DNA from: CAKSHC01 sp045594545
Lineage (GTDB): Bacteria > Bacillota > Clostridia > Oscillospirales > UMGS1783
Direction of reading: 5' to 3'
Length of the DNA: 62,386 bases
NCBI GenBank assembly: GCA_045594545.1
Contig: JAZNYQ010000093.1
Span: 1 to 62,386 of the forward strand
In this document: piece after piece, positions 23,827 to 32,638 of the stretch
Layout of the letters: each line of letters starts with the position of its first letter
How positions within the stretch are numbered: the stretch's first letter is position 1
Position numbers and translations under genes: made by a program
The notes under the pieces: model-generated
Database searches by the model: none
The model's input: only the letters and a program-made list of their open reading frames with translations
What the model was told of the DNA's origin: nothing

Positions 23827-24672
23827 TTTGTTTTGTAATTTTGCGGCCCGTAAAGTATTTTCCAACAAGGTAGTAATCGTCATTGGTCCGACACCGCCAG
23901 GAACAGGGGTAATATACGATGCCATGGATTCCACTCCATCAAAATCCACATCACCGCATAATTTCCCATTTTCATCCCGATTGATTCCAACGTCAATCAC
24001 AACAGCACCTGCTTTTACCATGTCGGCCTTGACAAACTTAGCTCGTCCGACAGCAGCAATCAGTATATCCGCTTGACGGGTTATTTCCTTGAGATTTTGC
24101 GTCTTGGAATGACAAATGGTGACCGTTGCATTACGATGAAGCATCAACATGGCTTGAGGCTTGCCTACAATATTGCTTCGTCCGATAATAACACAATGTT
24201 TCCCTGCAATTTCAATTCCCGTTTTATCTAATAACGTCATAACGCCGGCCGGTGTGCAAGGTAAAAAATCATAATCACCAATCATGATTTTCCCCACATT
24301 GGCAGGATGAAAAGCGTCAACATCCTTATGCGGGTCAATGGCATGAATAACAGCCGTTTCATCCATGTGTTTAGGCAACGGTAATTGCACCAAAATACCA
24401 TTTACTCGTTTATCTGAATTTAATTCTTCAACTAAAGATAGCAATTCTTCTTGTGTGGTTTCTGCAGGCATGGCATATTGAAAGGATTCTATTCCAACAT
24501 CCGCACACGCCTTATGTTTATTCGCCACATACACTTTAGAAGCACTGTCTTCTCCGACAATGATAACGGCAAGACCGGGTATGATGCCTTGTTCCCGCAA
24601 GGTTGTAACACGATTGCGAATATCGGCCCGACAGGCTGCCGCAATGGCTTTTCCGTCAATTTTCTGCGCCAT
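23824..24672 (-). CDS. folD: Methylenetetrahydrofolate dehydrogenase / cyclohydrolase
   Basis: Bifunctional enzyme interconverting methylene-, methenyl- and formyl-tetrahydrofolate. I place the start at the ATG at 24672, giving 282 aa and the family N-terminus AQKIDGKAIA; the frame is open for another 38 codons inside lgt but those residues do not fit the family. Key features are YVANKHKACADVGI (catalytic lysine in the YxxxK motif), VQLPLPKH and the dinucleotide site IIGRSNIVGKP, and PGGVGPMT at the end. The start lies within the last 17 nt of lgt, implying coupling. Confidence 0.95.
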   Translation of the reverse strand: MAQKIDGKAIAAACRADIRNRVTTLREQGIIPGLAVIIVGEDSASKVYVANKHKACADVGIESFQYAMPAETTQEELLSLVEELNSDKRVNGILVQLPLPKHMDETAVIHAIDPHKDVDAFHPANVGKIMIGDYDFLPCTPAGVMTLLDKTGIEIAGKHCVIIGRSNIVGKPQAMLMLHRNATVTICHSKTQNLKEITRQADILIAAVGRAKFVKADMVKAGAVVIDVGINRDENGKLCGDVDFDGVESMASYITPVPGGVGPMTITTLLENTLRAAKLQNK

Positions 24673-25600
24673 CTTCCTGATTCTCCTGTTCTTTCGGTTG
24701 ATCCTCTTCCGGTGCTGCATACATCGGCTGATATTCCTGATCGGCTTGCTCTTGTTTTTTTGCTTTGCGGGAAACACGAGGTACATACTCGAAACTGACC
24801 TCTCCCCGCTTCTTTACTTCAATGAATTTAACGATCAGCACAAAAACGCAAATAACAAATACGGTAAACGCAACCAGCTGATGGATCGGAATCACGCCCA
24901 ATGTTTCAATGTATTTGGTATCGCGCAAGCCTTCCATCCAGCCCCGACCCAGACCATACCAGCCCATATACATCAAGGCAATTTGACCGGGGAATTTACG
25001 ATATTTCTTGGAGATAATATGCAACGCAATAAATCCAATCAGATTCCATAATATTTCATATAGAAACAAGGGATGAACCGTCTTGTTCCCGATTTGCATG
25101 CCCCAGGGCAACGCCGTTGCTACACCATATACCTCACGGTTAATAAAGTTACCCCAGCGTCCGACCATCTGTCCGATCATAAATCCAAGCGCAACCAAAT
25201 CCAGAACATTGCCCAGGCGAAGCTTTTTATAGCGGCAGAAGAAAATGATAAAAATACCGACAAAGAATATACCGCCGTAAATGGCCAAACCTCCATCGCG
25301 AATGGCAAAAATATCGGCAAACTTTGTGATCTCGCCGGCCGGCGCAAAAGCACAGTACCATAAGCGCGCTCCCACAATCCCAATGGGAACACCGAAGATC
25401 AGTCCGTCCAGCAGATCATTGGTTGTTAAGTTAAACTGCTTGGCACGACGACTGCAGTATATGTACGCCAGTATAACACCGGCGCATATAAATACGGCAT
25501 AAAAGAAAATATTAAAGCCAAAAACGGTAAAGTAGTTCGGAATATCCAACTCCAAACCCAGTCGAGGGAATAGGATCGGCATATCGCCTTTATTGATCAT
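24656..25600 (-). CDS. lgt: Prolipoprotein diacylglyceryl transferase
   Basis: Membrane enzyme that attaches diacylglycerol to the lipobox cysteine of prolipoproteins. The 314-aa protein has about seven helices and the Lgt signature GRWGNFINREVYG (arginine and asparagine essential), with RDGGLAIYGG before it and WYGLGRGWMEGLR after. It carries a C-terminal cytosolic tail of roughly 50 charged residues (EEDQPKEQENQEDG) that is longer than usual. SD AAGGAGG precedes the ATG. lspA for the next step is at 46124-46642. Confidence 0.95.
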   Translation of the reverse strand: MINKGDMPILFPRLGLELDIPNYFTVFGFNIFFYAVFICAGVILAYIYCSRRAKQFNLTTNDLLDGLIFGVPIGIVGARLWYCAFAPAGEITKFADIFAIRDGGLAIYGGIFFVGIFIIFFCRYKKLRLGNVLDLVALGFMIGQMVGRWGNFINREVYGVATALPWGMQIGNKTVHPLFLYEILWNLIGFIALHIISKKYRKFPGQIALMYMGWYGLGRGWMEGLRDTKYIETLGVIPIHQLVAFTVFVICVFVLIVKFIEVKKRGEVSFEYVPRVSRKAKKQEQADQEYQPMYAAPEEDQPKEQENQEDGAEN

Positions 25601-25614
25601 GATGTTTTCCTCCT

Positions 25615-26892
25615 TTATTTTGATACCGGCATAATCACAGATAATGCACGGTGATCCTCAGTGAAATGATCGGCCAACCAATTTTCACACTCTTGAAGCG
25701 TAATTGAATCAATAGCCTTTATATAATCCCGGAAATACACACCGAGAAAATTCAGATCCATAAAGAGCATGGCTGTGTTTTCCACACTGTTTAATTGCCT
25801 CATGCGCTGACCGTATATCTTATTTTTCGCCCGCTTGAAACTATCTGCATCCAAGCCATTTTCGTGGGCCAGCCGGATGGCTTGCCCAACCTCATCAAAA
25901 ATTCGGTCGGGATCTTTTGCCTCGCCGCCGATTAAACTGGCGCCAAATCCATATCCACCGTAATAGCCAACCGAAAAATCTTGATTGATTATCCCATCTT
26001 CGTATAATCGACCGTAGAAATCACTGGAAGTCCCCAGTAACATATCCAGAACGATCTCAGACATTAATTCCTTCTTAACGGCATCCAAACCGATCGATCC
26101 GTCGGGGTCCTTATATCCAATTAAAAATTGAGGATTGGAAACGGCACGGTTTTCGGAAATGCGCTTTGTTTTGACTTGGTTTGGTTCAGATATCTGCTTG
26201 CGCGTAATAGGTTCCGCCGGACGCTCCTTTAGGTATCTCTCGCAAAGTAGTTGAACACAAATCGGATCCACATCCCCACACACAACGATCCCCATATTAT
26301 TGGGATTATAAAAGGTATCATAACAATGATACAGGATCTCGGGGGTAATTTGAGCAATGGTTTCTACCGTACCTGCCGTATCGATGCGGGCAGGATTGTT
26401 GTGAAACATGGCTTGCATCACATTCATGAGGACTCGCCAATCGGGATCATCCTCATACATCTTGATCTCTTGCCCGATAATCCCTTGCTCTTTATCAACG
26501 TTCTCTTTTGTAAAATGCGGATGGGTAACAAAATCTAATAAGATACCAAATGAGTCCTCAAACCGCTCGGTGCAAGAAAATAAATACACCGTCTTATCGC
26601 ATGAGGTAAAGGCATTGGCGTTGGCACCTGTTCGGGAATAACGGGTAAAGGCATCTTCCGTCTCCCCTTCAAACAATTTGTGCTCCAGGAAATGCGCCGT
26701 GCCATCCGGAATAGCGAATGTGTCAGAGCCATCAATCGGCGTACACTCGGTATCCATAGAGCCGTAGTTTGTCCCAAACATAGCATAGGTTTTGGAGTGA
26801 CCGGGTTTATATATAACAGTAACCGGATAACCGGCTTTCGTCGTAAACTGATAATAGGTCTCTCCGGAAAGATCACAATGATATTTTGTCAT
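25615..26892 (-). CDS. M16 family metallopeptidase, catalytic type (YmfH-like)
   Basis: A 425-aa peptidase-M16 protein. The inverted zinc motif HFLEH is present near residue 68 (HxxEH) with the distal glutamate region further on, so it should be active. Two M16 domains (about 20-190 and 200-410) are seen. The gene start overlaps the stop of a second M16 gene (ATGA). Such pairs (YmfF/YmfH in Bacillus) probably form a heterodimer as in mitochondrial processing peptidase (inference). Substrate is unknown. Confidence 0.88.
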   Translation of the reverse strand: MTKYHCDLSGETYYQFTTKAGYPVTVIYKPGHSKTYAMFGTNYGSMDTECTPIDGSDTFAIPDGTAHFLEHKLFEGETEDAFTRYSRTGANANAFTSCDKTVYLFSCTERFEDSFGILLDFVTHPHFTKENVDKEQGIIGQEIKMYEDDPDWRVLMNVMQAMFHNNPARIDTAGTVETIAQITPEILYHCYDTFYNPNNMGIVVCGDVDPICVQLLCERYLKERPAEPITRKQISEPNQVKTKRISENRAVSNPQFLIGYKDPDGSIGLDAVKKELMSEIVLDMLLGTSSDFYGRLYEDGIINQDFSVGYYGGYGFGASLIGGEAKDPDRIFDEVGQAIRLAHENGLDADSFKRAKNKIYGQRMRQLNSVENTAMLFMDLNFLGVYFRDYIKAIDSITLQECENWLADHFTEDHRALSVIMPVSK

Positions 26893-28136
26893 TGCTCCAT
26901 CCCTCCTTTTAACACGTATACCGAAATCGGCTCTACCGTCTTGGCTACATCCTGTATATCCTTTTCAGTGAGCTGTTCAATCTGCCGTAAATCTTCCTCA
27001 ATTGAAACGGGTCTGCCGGACAATATCTGATTCAGTGCATAATCTTCCAGTTGCGAAACAGAATCCTGCATCGCCTTTAAATTATTGATATACGCCTTCT
27101 TAGCCGCCGCAAATTCTGCCTGCGTAAATTCTCCTCTAACAATACTGTCTAACTGAACCAAAATCTCTTTTTTTGCCTCTTCAATTTTTTCGGGCATAAC
27201 ACCGGAATAAACAATCATTAGATTTTTATGTTTTTCCAACATAGCCGAACAGTAATAGCAAAGCGATAACTTTTCTCTGACATTGGCAAACAATAATGAA
27301 CTGGGGCTACCGCCGTAAAGAATCAAAAATAGCCGCTGCGCCACATCATTTACCTGTTTATTAAATCCAAAGCCTATGGATAATTTGGCTTGATCTACCG
27401 GATAAATTTCTTCATATTCCATTAACTCGCCCAAAGCAACGGCACAGGAAGACGTCGAAACAGCTATCCGATCATCCGAAAAATATTTTCCAAAGGCATT
27501 TTCAATTTGCACATCGGAAACGCGACCAAACCCATAAATCTCAACAACAGATGATTGCAAATACTCTTGATAAAAATCAAATAGCGTTTTCGCAGTAATT
27601 TGTTTTACACAGTCAACACTACCGCACTCATAAACCTGATACGGTTGACCTTGTGCAGAGAGCTCACCGCATCGCCGTAACGCATATATGCGCTTGTCGT
27701 TGATCCGCCCCTCAATCAGATTACATAGGTTTTTCTTTTCTCGCTCAACGGCAGGAATATCAAAGGAATCCCCATCCGTTAACGGGTGGAAAATCACCTT
27801 GGCCATAAGTTCCAGTGCCTTGGAAATAATATCATCTTGATGCGCAAATGAATTATCCAAAAATTCCAGTGAGAATGTTACCACATGGTTGTCCCCTTTT
27901 TTTCGGAGAGACACATGTAATTGAGCGCCGTATAATTCATCCAGCGCACGCCCTAAGGCCTTAACATTCGGGTAATCGGCACATCCCGTTTTTAGTACCA
28001 TGGATAACAAGGAGGCGAATGACGCCACCCGTTCACTTAAAGGCATGACAAAACTGATATAGATCTGATTTGTCTTAAACAGATCCATGGGAGATATATT
28101 TACATGAACAGCCGGAGCGATTGGTTTTCTAATCAT
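26889..28136 (-). CDS. M16 family protein, non-catalytic partner (YmfF-like)
   Basis: A 415-aa M16-fold protein. The zinc motif HxxEH is absent: the matching region reads VKALGRALDELYGA, so it cannot bind zinc in the usual way. The R/Y pair-type C-terminal domain motif (GFGFNKQ) and GGSPSSLLF that mark the second M16 domain are retained. It is the first gene of an M16-M16-lgt-folD operon and probably serves as regulatory subunit of the catalytic partner downstream. Promoter is at 28163-28191. Confidence 0.85.
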   Translation of the reverse strand: MIRKPIAPAVHVNISPMDLFKTNQIYISFVMPLSERVASFASLLSMVLKTGCADYPNVKALGRALDELYGAQLHVSLRKKGDNHVVTFSLEFLDNSFAHQDDIISKALELMAKVIFHPLTDGDSFDIPAVEREKKNLCNLIEGRINDKRIYALRRCGELSAQGQPYQVYECGSVDCVKQITAKTLFDFYQEYLQSSVVEIYGFGRVSDVQIENAFGKYFSDDRIAVSTSSCAVALGELMEYEEIYPVDQAKLSIGFGFNKQVNDVAQRLFLILYGGSPSSLLFANVREKLSLCYYCSAMLEKHKNLMIVYSGVMPEKIEEAKKEILVQLDSIVRGEFTQAEFAAAKKAYINNLKAMQDSVSQLEDYALNQILSGRPVSIEEDLRQIEQLTEKDIQDVAKTVEPISVYVLKGGMEQ

Positions 28137-28162
28137 ACTTGCCTCCTGTTTTTCTGTTTATT

Positions 28163-28191
28163 ATTTTACCCGTTCTTTCAAAAAATGTCAA
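28163..28191 (-). promoter_or_regulatory. SigA-type promoter of the M16-lgt-folD operon
   Basis: On the minus strand TTGACA (28191-28186), 17 bp, TAAAAT (28168-28163). The -35 overlaps the last codons of the upstream glycosyltransferase gene; the SD is AGGAGG. Confidence 0.85.
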
Positions 28192-29936
28192 TCATTCATA
28201 CGCATTCTTCTTTGCCGCACCCCCACTTTGTTAGGCTTTATGTGAAATATCATAAAAATCAAAGATGGTACAATGGCCCATACAAAAAAAATAATGCTTT
28301 GCCATTGGAGTCGGAACAAGAAATAACCCCCTAACACCATGTTTAACATAGCTCCCGTAATATAGGGATACCATGCAAAAACGTCTCGTGGCTTATATCG
28401 AAAATTATTCCCGTTTTTTATGGCTTCTATAGCATTTAATGTCCGATACGGAATCAATAATAATTTCCATACCGAGCGCCTAAGACTATTCAAAAGAACG
28501 GTTAAACTATTATCCTCATTCATGCATGGGTCCGATAATGCATGTCCGGTTAGAATTTGATGAATCAGCCGTTTGTATGTCGGCGCCAAATACGGCATAC
28601 ATGCAGCAATAGCGAAAAAGATAAATGTCTCTCTTTCGAAAAATGTTGCCAAAATTATAATAAGAAACGATAACACAGGCGCTACCGCATCCAAACATCT
28701 TTCCATAAACATATAGCGACCTAATCCCGTAATGTCTTTTTGCTTTACATGAAACAGACTATCCCTAATGCGAGAACATTCGCCTTCCAGATCAGAAATT
28801 ACGGATTGGTGTCCTTGGCGTGCAAATGAAACCGATGAGACGTATCCGCACCGCATACGATCTCCCACGTTAAAACCGGAAATCCCGTCAAAGCCTTTCA
28901 TAATTTTCTTGTATGTGCTTACATGAATCAAGCCGATCCCATCAAAGATATCTTGCTCATGGATAAATTGATTGAATTGGTTATGCATCTTTGAATTTAA
29001 CATGGAATCATTATACTCAACCTTGGGAATCAATATCCCATGTCCATCCATTACCGCATTATATTTGAAGTCATATTGTGGACGATTGAACGGATGGCAA
29101 GCAACACTTAGTAAATCAAGAATACCGCCCTCGTGCGTATCGATATTGCTATCCAGAATCAAAAGATACTCTGAATCATGTATCCTCCTTGACCGCATCA
29201 CTTCATCTATGGCGCCGTTTTTTCGCCCTTTGCAAATATATTGCATTTGGCTGGGGTTGAATATTCGTTTTCTGCTGTGCACAAAGAATCGTTTTCCGTA
29301 TTTTTGGTTTAGCCAATCAATTTTTGCCCGAATATATGCCATTTTTTCCCGCTCCCCTTTTTCCGTTTTTTTATTGCTGTCGGGGCGATCGAGAAGCAAT
29401 CCGAAAACGGCATTCACGTTTCGATTTTGACGATATACTTCTTCTAATTTTTGAATAGTTGCATCATTATTATTTTGTAACACGCTGTAAATTGCCACAC
29501 AGATTTTTGTATCCTGGACGGTACGACAGTTTGGATTGAGCTGCATAAATCCATGTGGCTTAAAAAAAGAAAGCATAAATTGATTGGCAAAAATTTTTGA
29601 TGTTACATAAGATGGGGCGAGTGACAACAAAGACAGCCACAAATTTTGAGAAACCAGATATAATTGTATACTCATGACGGCTACCGAACCCCATAAAAAT
29701 ACAAAATATATCCATTTTTTTAGGGTATTTGTTCGCGTTTTAAGATAAAAACCGATGTGTTTTCCGTCTTTTTTTGCTGATTTTGCAACACTTTTAATGA
29801 TTTCTGAAGGGGTTTTTCCTTCTTTTTGCGCTATTTTTAGGATAGTTTCTCTATAAAACCGCTTACCTTCCTGCCCCATTTCGGCGTAATCGCTATCTTT
29901 TAACAACTCTTTTTCATCAAAACAGGCGTAAGGCAT
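28188..29936 (-). CDS. Compact GT84-type membrane glycosyltransferase (cyclic beta-1,2-glucan synthase homologue), 3' part
   Basis: 582 aa by its first ATG. It follows the glucosyltransferase region of NdvB/Cgs, the cyclic beta-1,2-glucan synthase: an YRETILKIAQKEGKTPSEI helix block (28-46) with HIGFYL (60-65), two helices (74-92, 98-112), a UDP-sugar transferase domain (about 140-400) with the acidic motif LILDSNIDT (258-266) and the ACHPFNRPQYD segment, DGHGILIPKV, then C-terminal helices at about 420-460 and 530-560. The usual LDADT of the family is altered to LDSNIDT. NdvB is about 2,800 aa with a C-terminal phosphorylase; this version has none. No ribosome site precedes the ATG, the frame is open for 12 more codons upstream, then meets a TAA; see the next feature. 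Confidence 0.7.
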   Translation of the reverse strand: MPYACFDEKELLKDSDYAEMGQEGKRFYRETILKIAQKEGKTPSEIIKSVAKSAKKDGKHIGFYLKTRTNTLKKWIYFVFLWGSVAVMSIQLYLVSQNLWLSLLSLAPSYVTSKIFANQFMLSFFKPHGFMQLNPNCRTVQDTKICVAIYSVLQNNNDATIQKLEEVYRQNRNVNAVFGLLLDRPDSNKKTEKGEREKMAYIRAKIDWLNQKYGKRFFVHSRKRIFNPSQMQYICKGRKNGAIDEVMRSRRIHDSEYLLILDSNIDTHEGGILDLLSVACHPFNRPQYDFKYNAVMDGHGILIPKVEYNDSMLNSKMHNQFNQFIHEQDIFDGIGLIHVSTYKKIMKGFDGISGFNVGDRMRCGYVSSVSFARQGHQSVISDLEGECSRIRDSLFHVKQKDITGLGRYMFMERCLDAVAPVLSFLIIILATFFERETFIFFAIAACMPYLAPTYKRLIHQILTGHALSDPCMNEDNSLTVLLNSLRRSVWKLLLIPYRTLNAIEAIKNGNNFRYKPRDVFAWYPYITGAMLNMVLGGYFLFRLQWQSIIFFVWAIVPSLIFMIFHIKPNKVGVRQRRMRMND

Positions 29937-29975
29937 TAGTGTTTCAACATCAACGGCTTGCCAATCACAAAAAAA

Positions 29976-29978
29976 TTA
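29976..29978 (-). other. In-frame TAA that splits the GT84 homologue
   Basis: The frame of the downstream 582-aa piece runs back without any shift to this TAA, which is also the stop of the upstream 116-aa piece. Thirteen codons (29975-29937) lie between stop and ATG, and their translation (FFCDWQAVDVETL) continues the NdvB-like pattern (a DW followed by a glutamate-rich helix) rather than looking like a leader. Seven T residues follow the stop. It may be a recent nonsense mutation, a readthrough site, or true gene fission. Confidence 0.6.
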
Positions 29979-30326
29979 TAAAATTGCATCAACATTTTCC
30001 ATGCGATACAGTTTTTTTATTGAAAACAAAATTAGGAATGAAAAAAACAATTCATAGCCATAGAAATCCAGCGCATGGCACTTTCCGACTTGTTTTAGAA
30101 AGTCTATCAAATCCTTTTTTGATAATTGTCCTGCTTGAATAAATTCTGCAGCCAATCTTTCCGCTAAAAGAATAGTTCCCTTGCTAATTTTTTTCTTATT
30201 AAGCCGATTCATTGTGTTATTAAACTGACGGACATGAAACAAGATAAGATCTTGAGGGAACCGGACTGTATTGCGAATATGGCGATATAAGACACCGCAT
30301 TGATAACGGTAATGATTTAATTTCAT
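29976..30326 (-). CDS. N-terminal piece of a compact cyclic-glucan-synthase-like protein
   Basis: 116 aa, start ATG 30326 with GAGG 7 nt upstream, so it is translated. It has an all-helical pattern: basic N-terminus, LAERLAAEFIQAGQLSKKDLIDFLKQ (in parts, about 55-80) and YGYELFFSFLILFSIKKL (about 89-106). This resembles the helical N-terminal module of NdvB-type synthases (elements of the type LAxELVAHxDGRLD and ELWALPxML). It lies 12 nt after the yitT stop and in the same frame as the 582-aa piece, separated by one TAA. Alone it is unlikely to have enzymatic activity. Confidence 0.6.
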   Translation of the reverse strand: MKLNHYRYQCGVLYRHIRNTVRFPQDLILFHVRQFNNTMNRLNKKKISKGTILLAERLAAEFIQAGQLSKKDLIDFLKQVGKCHALDFYGYELFFSFLILFSIKKLYRMENVDAIL

Positions 30327-30338
30327 CGAAATGCCTCG

Positions 30339-31196
30339 TCAATGATCGGATAAAAATCCGTATCCGGAAATATCCGATGTGTTTGCCCCGATAAAAAAAG
30401 CTTTATCATCACATGAAAACACGATCTTTCTCAATTTAGTAAATTCATATGAATATACGGCACACAGGATGATATGTTGTTCCTTACGTAGATAACTGCC
30501 TCTTCCGTATAAAATGGTGGCTCCTCGACCGAGATTTTTCAATATTTGCAATTCAATTTCTTCGCTTTTCTGAGATATGATAAAGCATAAAGTTCCCTTT
30601 TCGGTGCGGGAGAGTATATAATCAATGGCTTCGGATGTTATGAAGGTAAGGATCAGAGAGTAAAGGGCACCGGTAATATCCGCATATACCAATACCGTAC
30701 CGAACACAATGATGAGGCCGTCAATAATCAATAGCACTTTACCCATTTTCCATTTCGGGTGGGATTGACGGATCAGATGCGAAAGCAAGTCACTGCCTCC
30801 CGTCATAATGCCTCGCTGAAAAATAATGGCTAATCCGACACCGGACGACAAACCGCCAAAAATACAGGCCAATATGCGGTCTTCGGTAATCATGGGAAGA
30901 AATGAAAAAATATCGACCATAAGTCCGGACAATATGGTGGCAATAATGGTTTTTATTAAAAATATTTTTCCCAGTTTTCGAATGCTGAGCAAAAACAGCG
31001 GCAAATTCACCAACACAATTCCCAAGCCAACCGACAGTCCTGTCAAATTATTCATAATAATTCCTAGGCCGGTTGCGCCGCCCGGTATCAAATTTCCCGC
31101 AATAATAAATACATTGATCGATATTCCGTAAATAATACAACCAATTACGATTGCCATGGCATCAAAAAATAATTCTTTATTTCCTTTGTTGTGCAT
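30339..31196 (-). CDS. YitT family membrane protein
   Basis: 285 aa with five predicted membrane helices (about 12-165, containing GGATGLGIIMN, characteristic of the family) and a C-terminal DUF2179 cytosolic domain (about 215-280, with KNLGRGATILYGRGSY). Function of the family is unknown. I chose the ATG at 31196 because of AAGGGTGAT just upstream; a longer frame starting at 31250 lies in the terminator hairpin and has no ribosome site. It leads the short operon with the split GT84 gene. Confidence 0.85.
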   Translation of the reverse strand: MHNKGNKELFFDAMAIVIGCIIYGISINVFIIAGNLIPGGATGLGIIMNNLTGLSVGLGIVLVNLPLFLLSIRKLGKIFLIKTIIATILSGLMVDIFSFLPMITEDRILACIFGGLSSGVGLAIIFQRGIMTGGSDLLSHLIRQSHPKWKMGKVLLIIDGLIIVFGTVLVYADITGALYSLILTFITSEAIDYILSRTEKGTLCFIISQKSEEIELQILKNLGRGATILYGRGSYLRKEQHIILCAVYSYEFTKLRKIVFSCDDKAFFIGANTSDISGYGFLSDH

Positions 31197-31240
31197 ATAA
31201 TCACCCTTATGAGTATCGGTGTTTTGAGGCAGAATATGCA

Positions 31241-31273
31241 AAAAGGACAAATGACACAGTCATTTGTCCTTTT
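31241..31273 (-). terminator. Terminator after mrnC
   Basis: A 15-bp perfect stem (31241-31255 and 31259-31273) with only a 3-nt loop, followed by TTTTTGC on the minus strand. The stem contains the stop codon of mrnC. Confidence 0.85.
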
Positions 31274-31649
31274 CTGATGCTAGAAAATCAAAGATAACCG
31301 CAAACAATTTATGGATACGCTCTTGCTTATCCATAAGATCCAGATACCCAAAAACCGCCTCTAATGCCGTTGCCCGATGATAATCCGCTACATCGGCGTG
31401 TTTGGGCATGTGAGGAGAATTGGCATTTCTGGCTCGCATAAATATCGAAGTTTCATTCTCATCAAGTAATGGAATCAGTACATCGCAGGCATGGCTTTGC
31501 TTGGCGGCGCTGACATAGTTCATAGCCAATCGGTGCATCTTCCCTGCCGATTGGGGAGATTGAGTAATCAACGCCCTTCGAACCAGTCGTTCATACACGG
31601 CGTCGCCTTGATAGGCCAGAGTTAATACATTGATTAAAAAAGGATCCAT
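31260..31649 (-). CDS. mrnC: Mini-ribonuclease III
   Basis: 129-aa RNase III-like nuclease without a dsRNA-binding domain; in Bacillus it matures 23S rRNA. The core motifs LAYQGDAVYERLVR (with the catalytic aspartate D16) and MRARNAN, plus the EAVFGYLDL stretch with the second catalytic acid, agree with the family. It is the last gene of dnaX-ebfC-recR-mrnC, 8 nt after recR, which is an unusual neighbour set for mrnC (often with cysS). Confidence 0.9.
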   Translation of the reverse strand: MDPFLINVLTLAYQGDAVYERLVRRALITQSPQSAGKMHRLAMNYVSAAKQSHACDVLIPLLDENETSIFMRARNANSPHMPKHADVADYHRATALEAVFGYLDLMDKQERIHKLFAVIFDFLASEKDK

Positions 31650-31657
31650 ACGCTACC

Positions 31658-32263
31658 TCAATCGATGCTGCGGCGCCCCTCAAAGGCTCGCAATAGGGTT
31701 ACTTCATCCGCATAGCGCAGATCCCCGCCGACAGGGATTCCATAGGCGATACGGGTAACCTTAACATCCAGAACCTTAAGAAGTTTATGGATATAGGTTG
31801 CCGTCATTTCTCCTTCAATCGTAGGATTAGTAGCAAGAATAATTTCTTCCACACCATCGGCACCTGCACGAGTAATCAGTTCTTTGATCTTCAAGTGCTC
31901 GGGACCAACCCCGTCCATCGGCGAAATAACACCGTGTAATACATGATACAATCCTTTATAGTCACGGATTCTTTCAAAAGAAACGATATCCTGCGGCTGT
32001 TCCACTACGCAGATACGGGAATGATCCCGACGTTCATCGGAGCAGATTTCGCACATATCTTCTTGCCCCGACAACCCGAAGCATATCGGGCAGGTTGCTG
32101 TGTGTTCTTTGGCGTAAAGGAGAGCACCGGCAAATGCCTGAACATCTTCCTTGGACATTTCCAACACCTCATAGGCGAGGCGTTGGGCCGTTTTAGCGCC
32201 AATACCGGATAGTTTACGAAACTGTTCGGCCAAATTTTGTACAGGTGTATGGTAGGTACTCAT
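31658..32263 (-). CDS. recR: Recombination protein RecR
   Basis: 201 aa, the usual size. Helix-hairpin-helix region (KLSGIGAKTAQRLAYEVL, about 17-34), a four-cysteine zinc finger CPICFGL...CEIC (about 58-73), a Toprim domain with CVVEQPQDI and the C-terminal GxPxGGDLRYADEVTLLRAF Walker-B-like segment. RecR loads recombinase at gaps with RecO and RecF. In the standard dnaX-ebfC-recR order. Confidence 0.96.
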   Translation of the reverse strand: MSTYHTPVQNLAEQFRKLSGIGAKTAQRLAYEVLEMSKEDVQAFAGALLYAKEHTATCPICFGLSGQEDMCEICSDERRDHSRICVVEQPQDIVSFERIRDYKGLYHVLHGVISPMDGVGPEHLKIKELITRAGADGVEEIILATNPTIEGEMTATYIHKLLKVLDVKVTRIAYGIPVGGDLRYADEVTLLRAFEGRRSID

Positions 32264-32277
32264 AAGGTTACCTCAAA

Positions 32278-32625
32278 TTAAAACATACCCGGCAAACCCA
32301 TGCTGCTTAACGGACCGGTAATCTGTCCGATCTCATCCTCAGATGTTTTGTCGATCGTTTCCATCACTTCATTAACGGCAGCACAGATCAAATCTTCCAA
32401 GGTTTCCGCATCGTCGGGATCAATGACATCGGGATCGATTTTAACCGATTGAATACGATGGGTACCGAGAGCGGTAACGGTAACCGCACCGCCGCCCGAG
32501 GATGCCGAGTATTCTCTTTCAGCCAATTCGACCTGCTTGGCTTCCATTTCTTCCTGCATCTTCTTTAGCTTATTCAGCGAACTCAAGCTGGGACCGCCGG
32601 CATCTTTCGGAATTCTGACTTTCAT
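32278..32625 (-). CDS. ebfC: YbaB/EbfC nucleoid-associated protein
   Basis: 115 aa. A coiled-coil N-terminal arm (LNKLKKMQEEMEAKQVELAE, about 18-37) and the central SGGGAVTVTALG strand pair with DPDVIDPDDAETLEDLI define the family; the protein binds DNA as a tweezer-shaped dimer. Glycine- and methionine-rich end (SSMGLPGMF). Between dnaX and recR as in most bacteria. Confidence 0.95.
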   Translation of the reverse strand: MKVRIPKDAGGPSLSSLNKLKKMQEEMEAKQVELAEREYSASSGGGAVTVTALGTHRIQSVKIDPDVIDPDDAETLEDLICAAVNEVMETIDKTSEDEIGQITGPLSSMGLPGMF

Positions 32626-32638
32626 AAATCTATCTCCT

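Noticed and set aside
24672..24786. Longer N-terminus for folD
   Set aside because: The additional 38 residues lie in the lgt tail frame, are highly basic, and do not match the FolD family start.
24560..25051. 163-codon plus-strand ORF over the folD/lgt junction
   Set aside because: Antisense of lgt tail and folD start; no independent support.
28972..29430. 152-codon plus-strand ORF within the GT84 gene
   Set aside because: Antisense shadow; low-complexity cysteine/serine-rich translation without any recognisable motif or SD.
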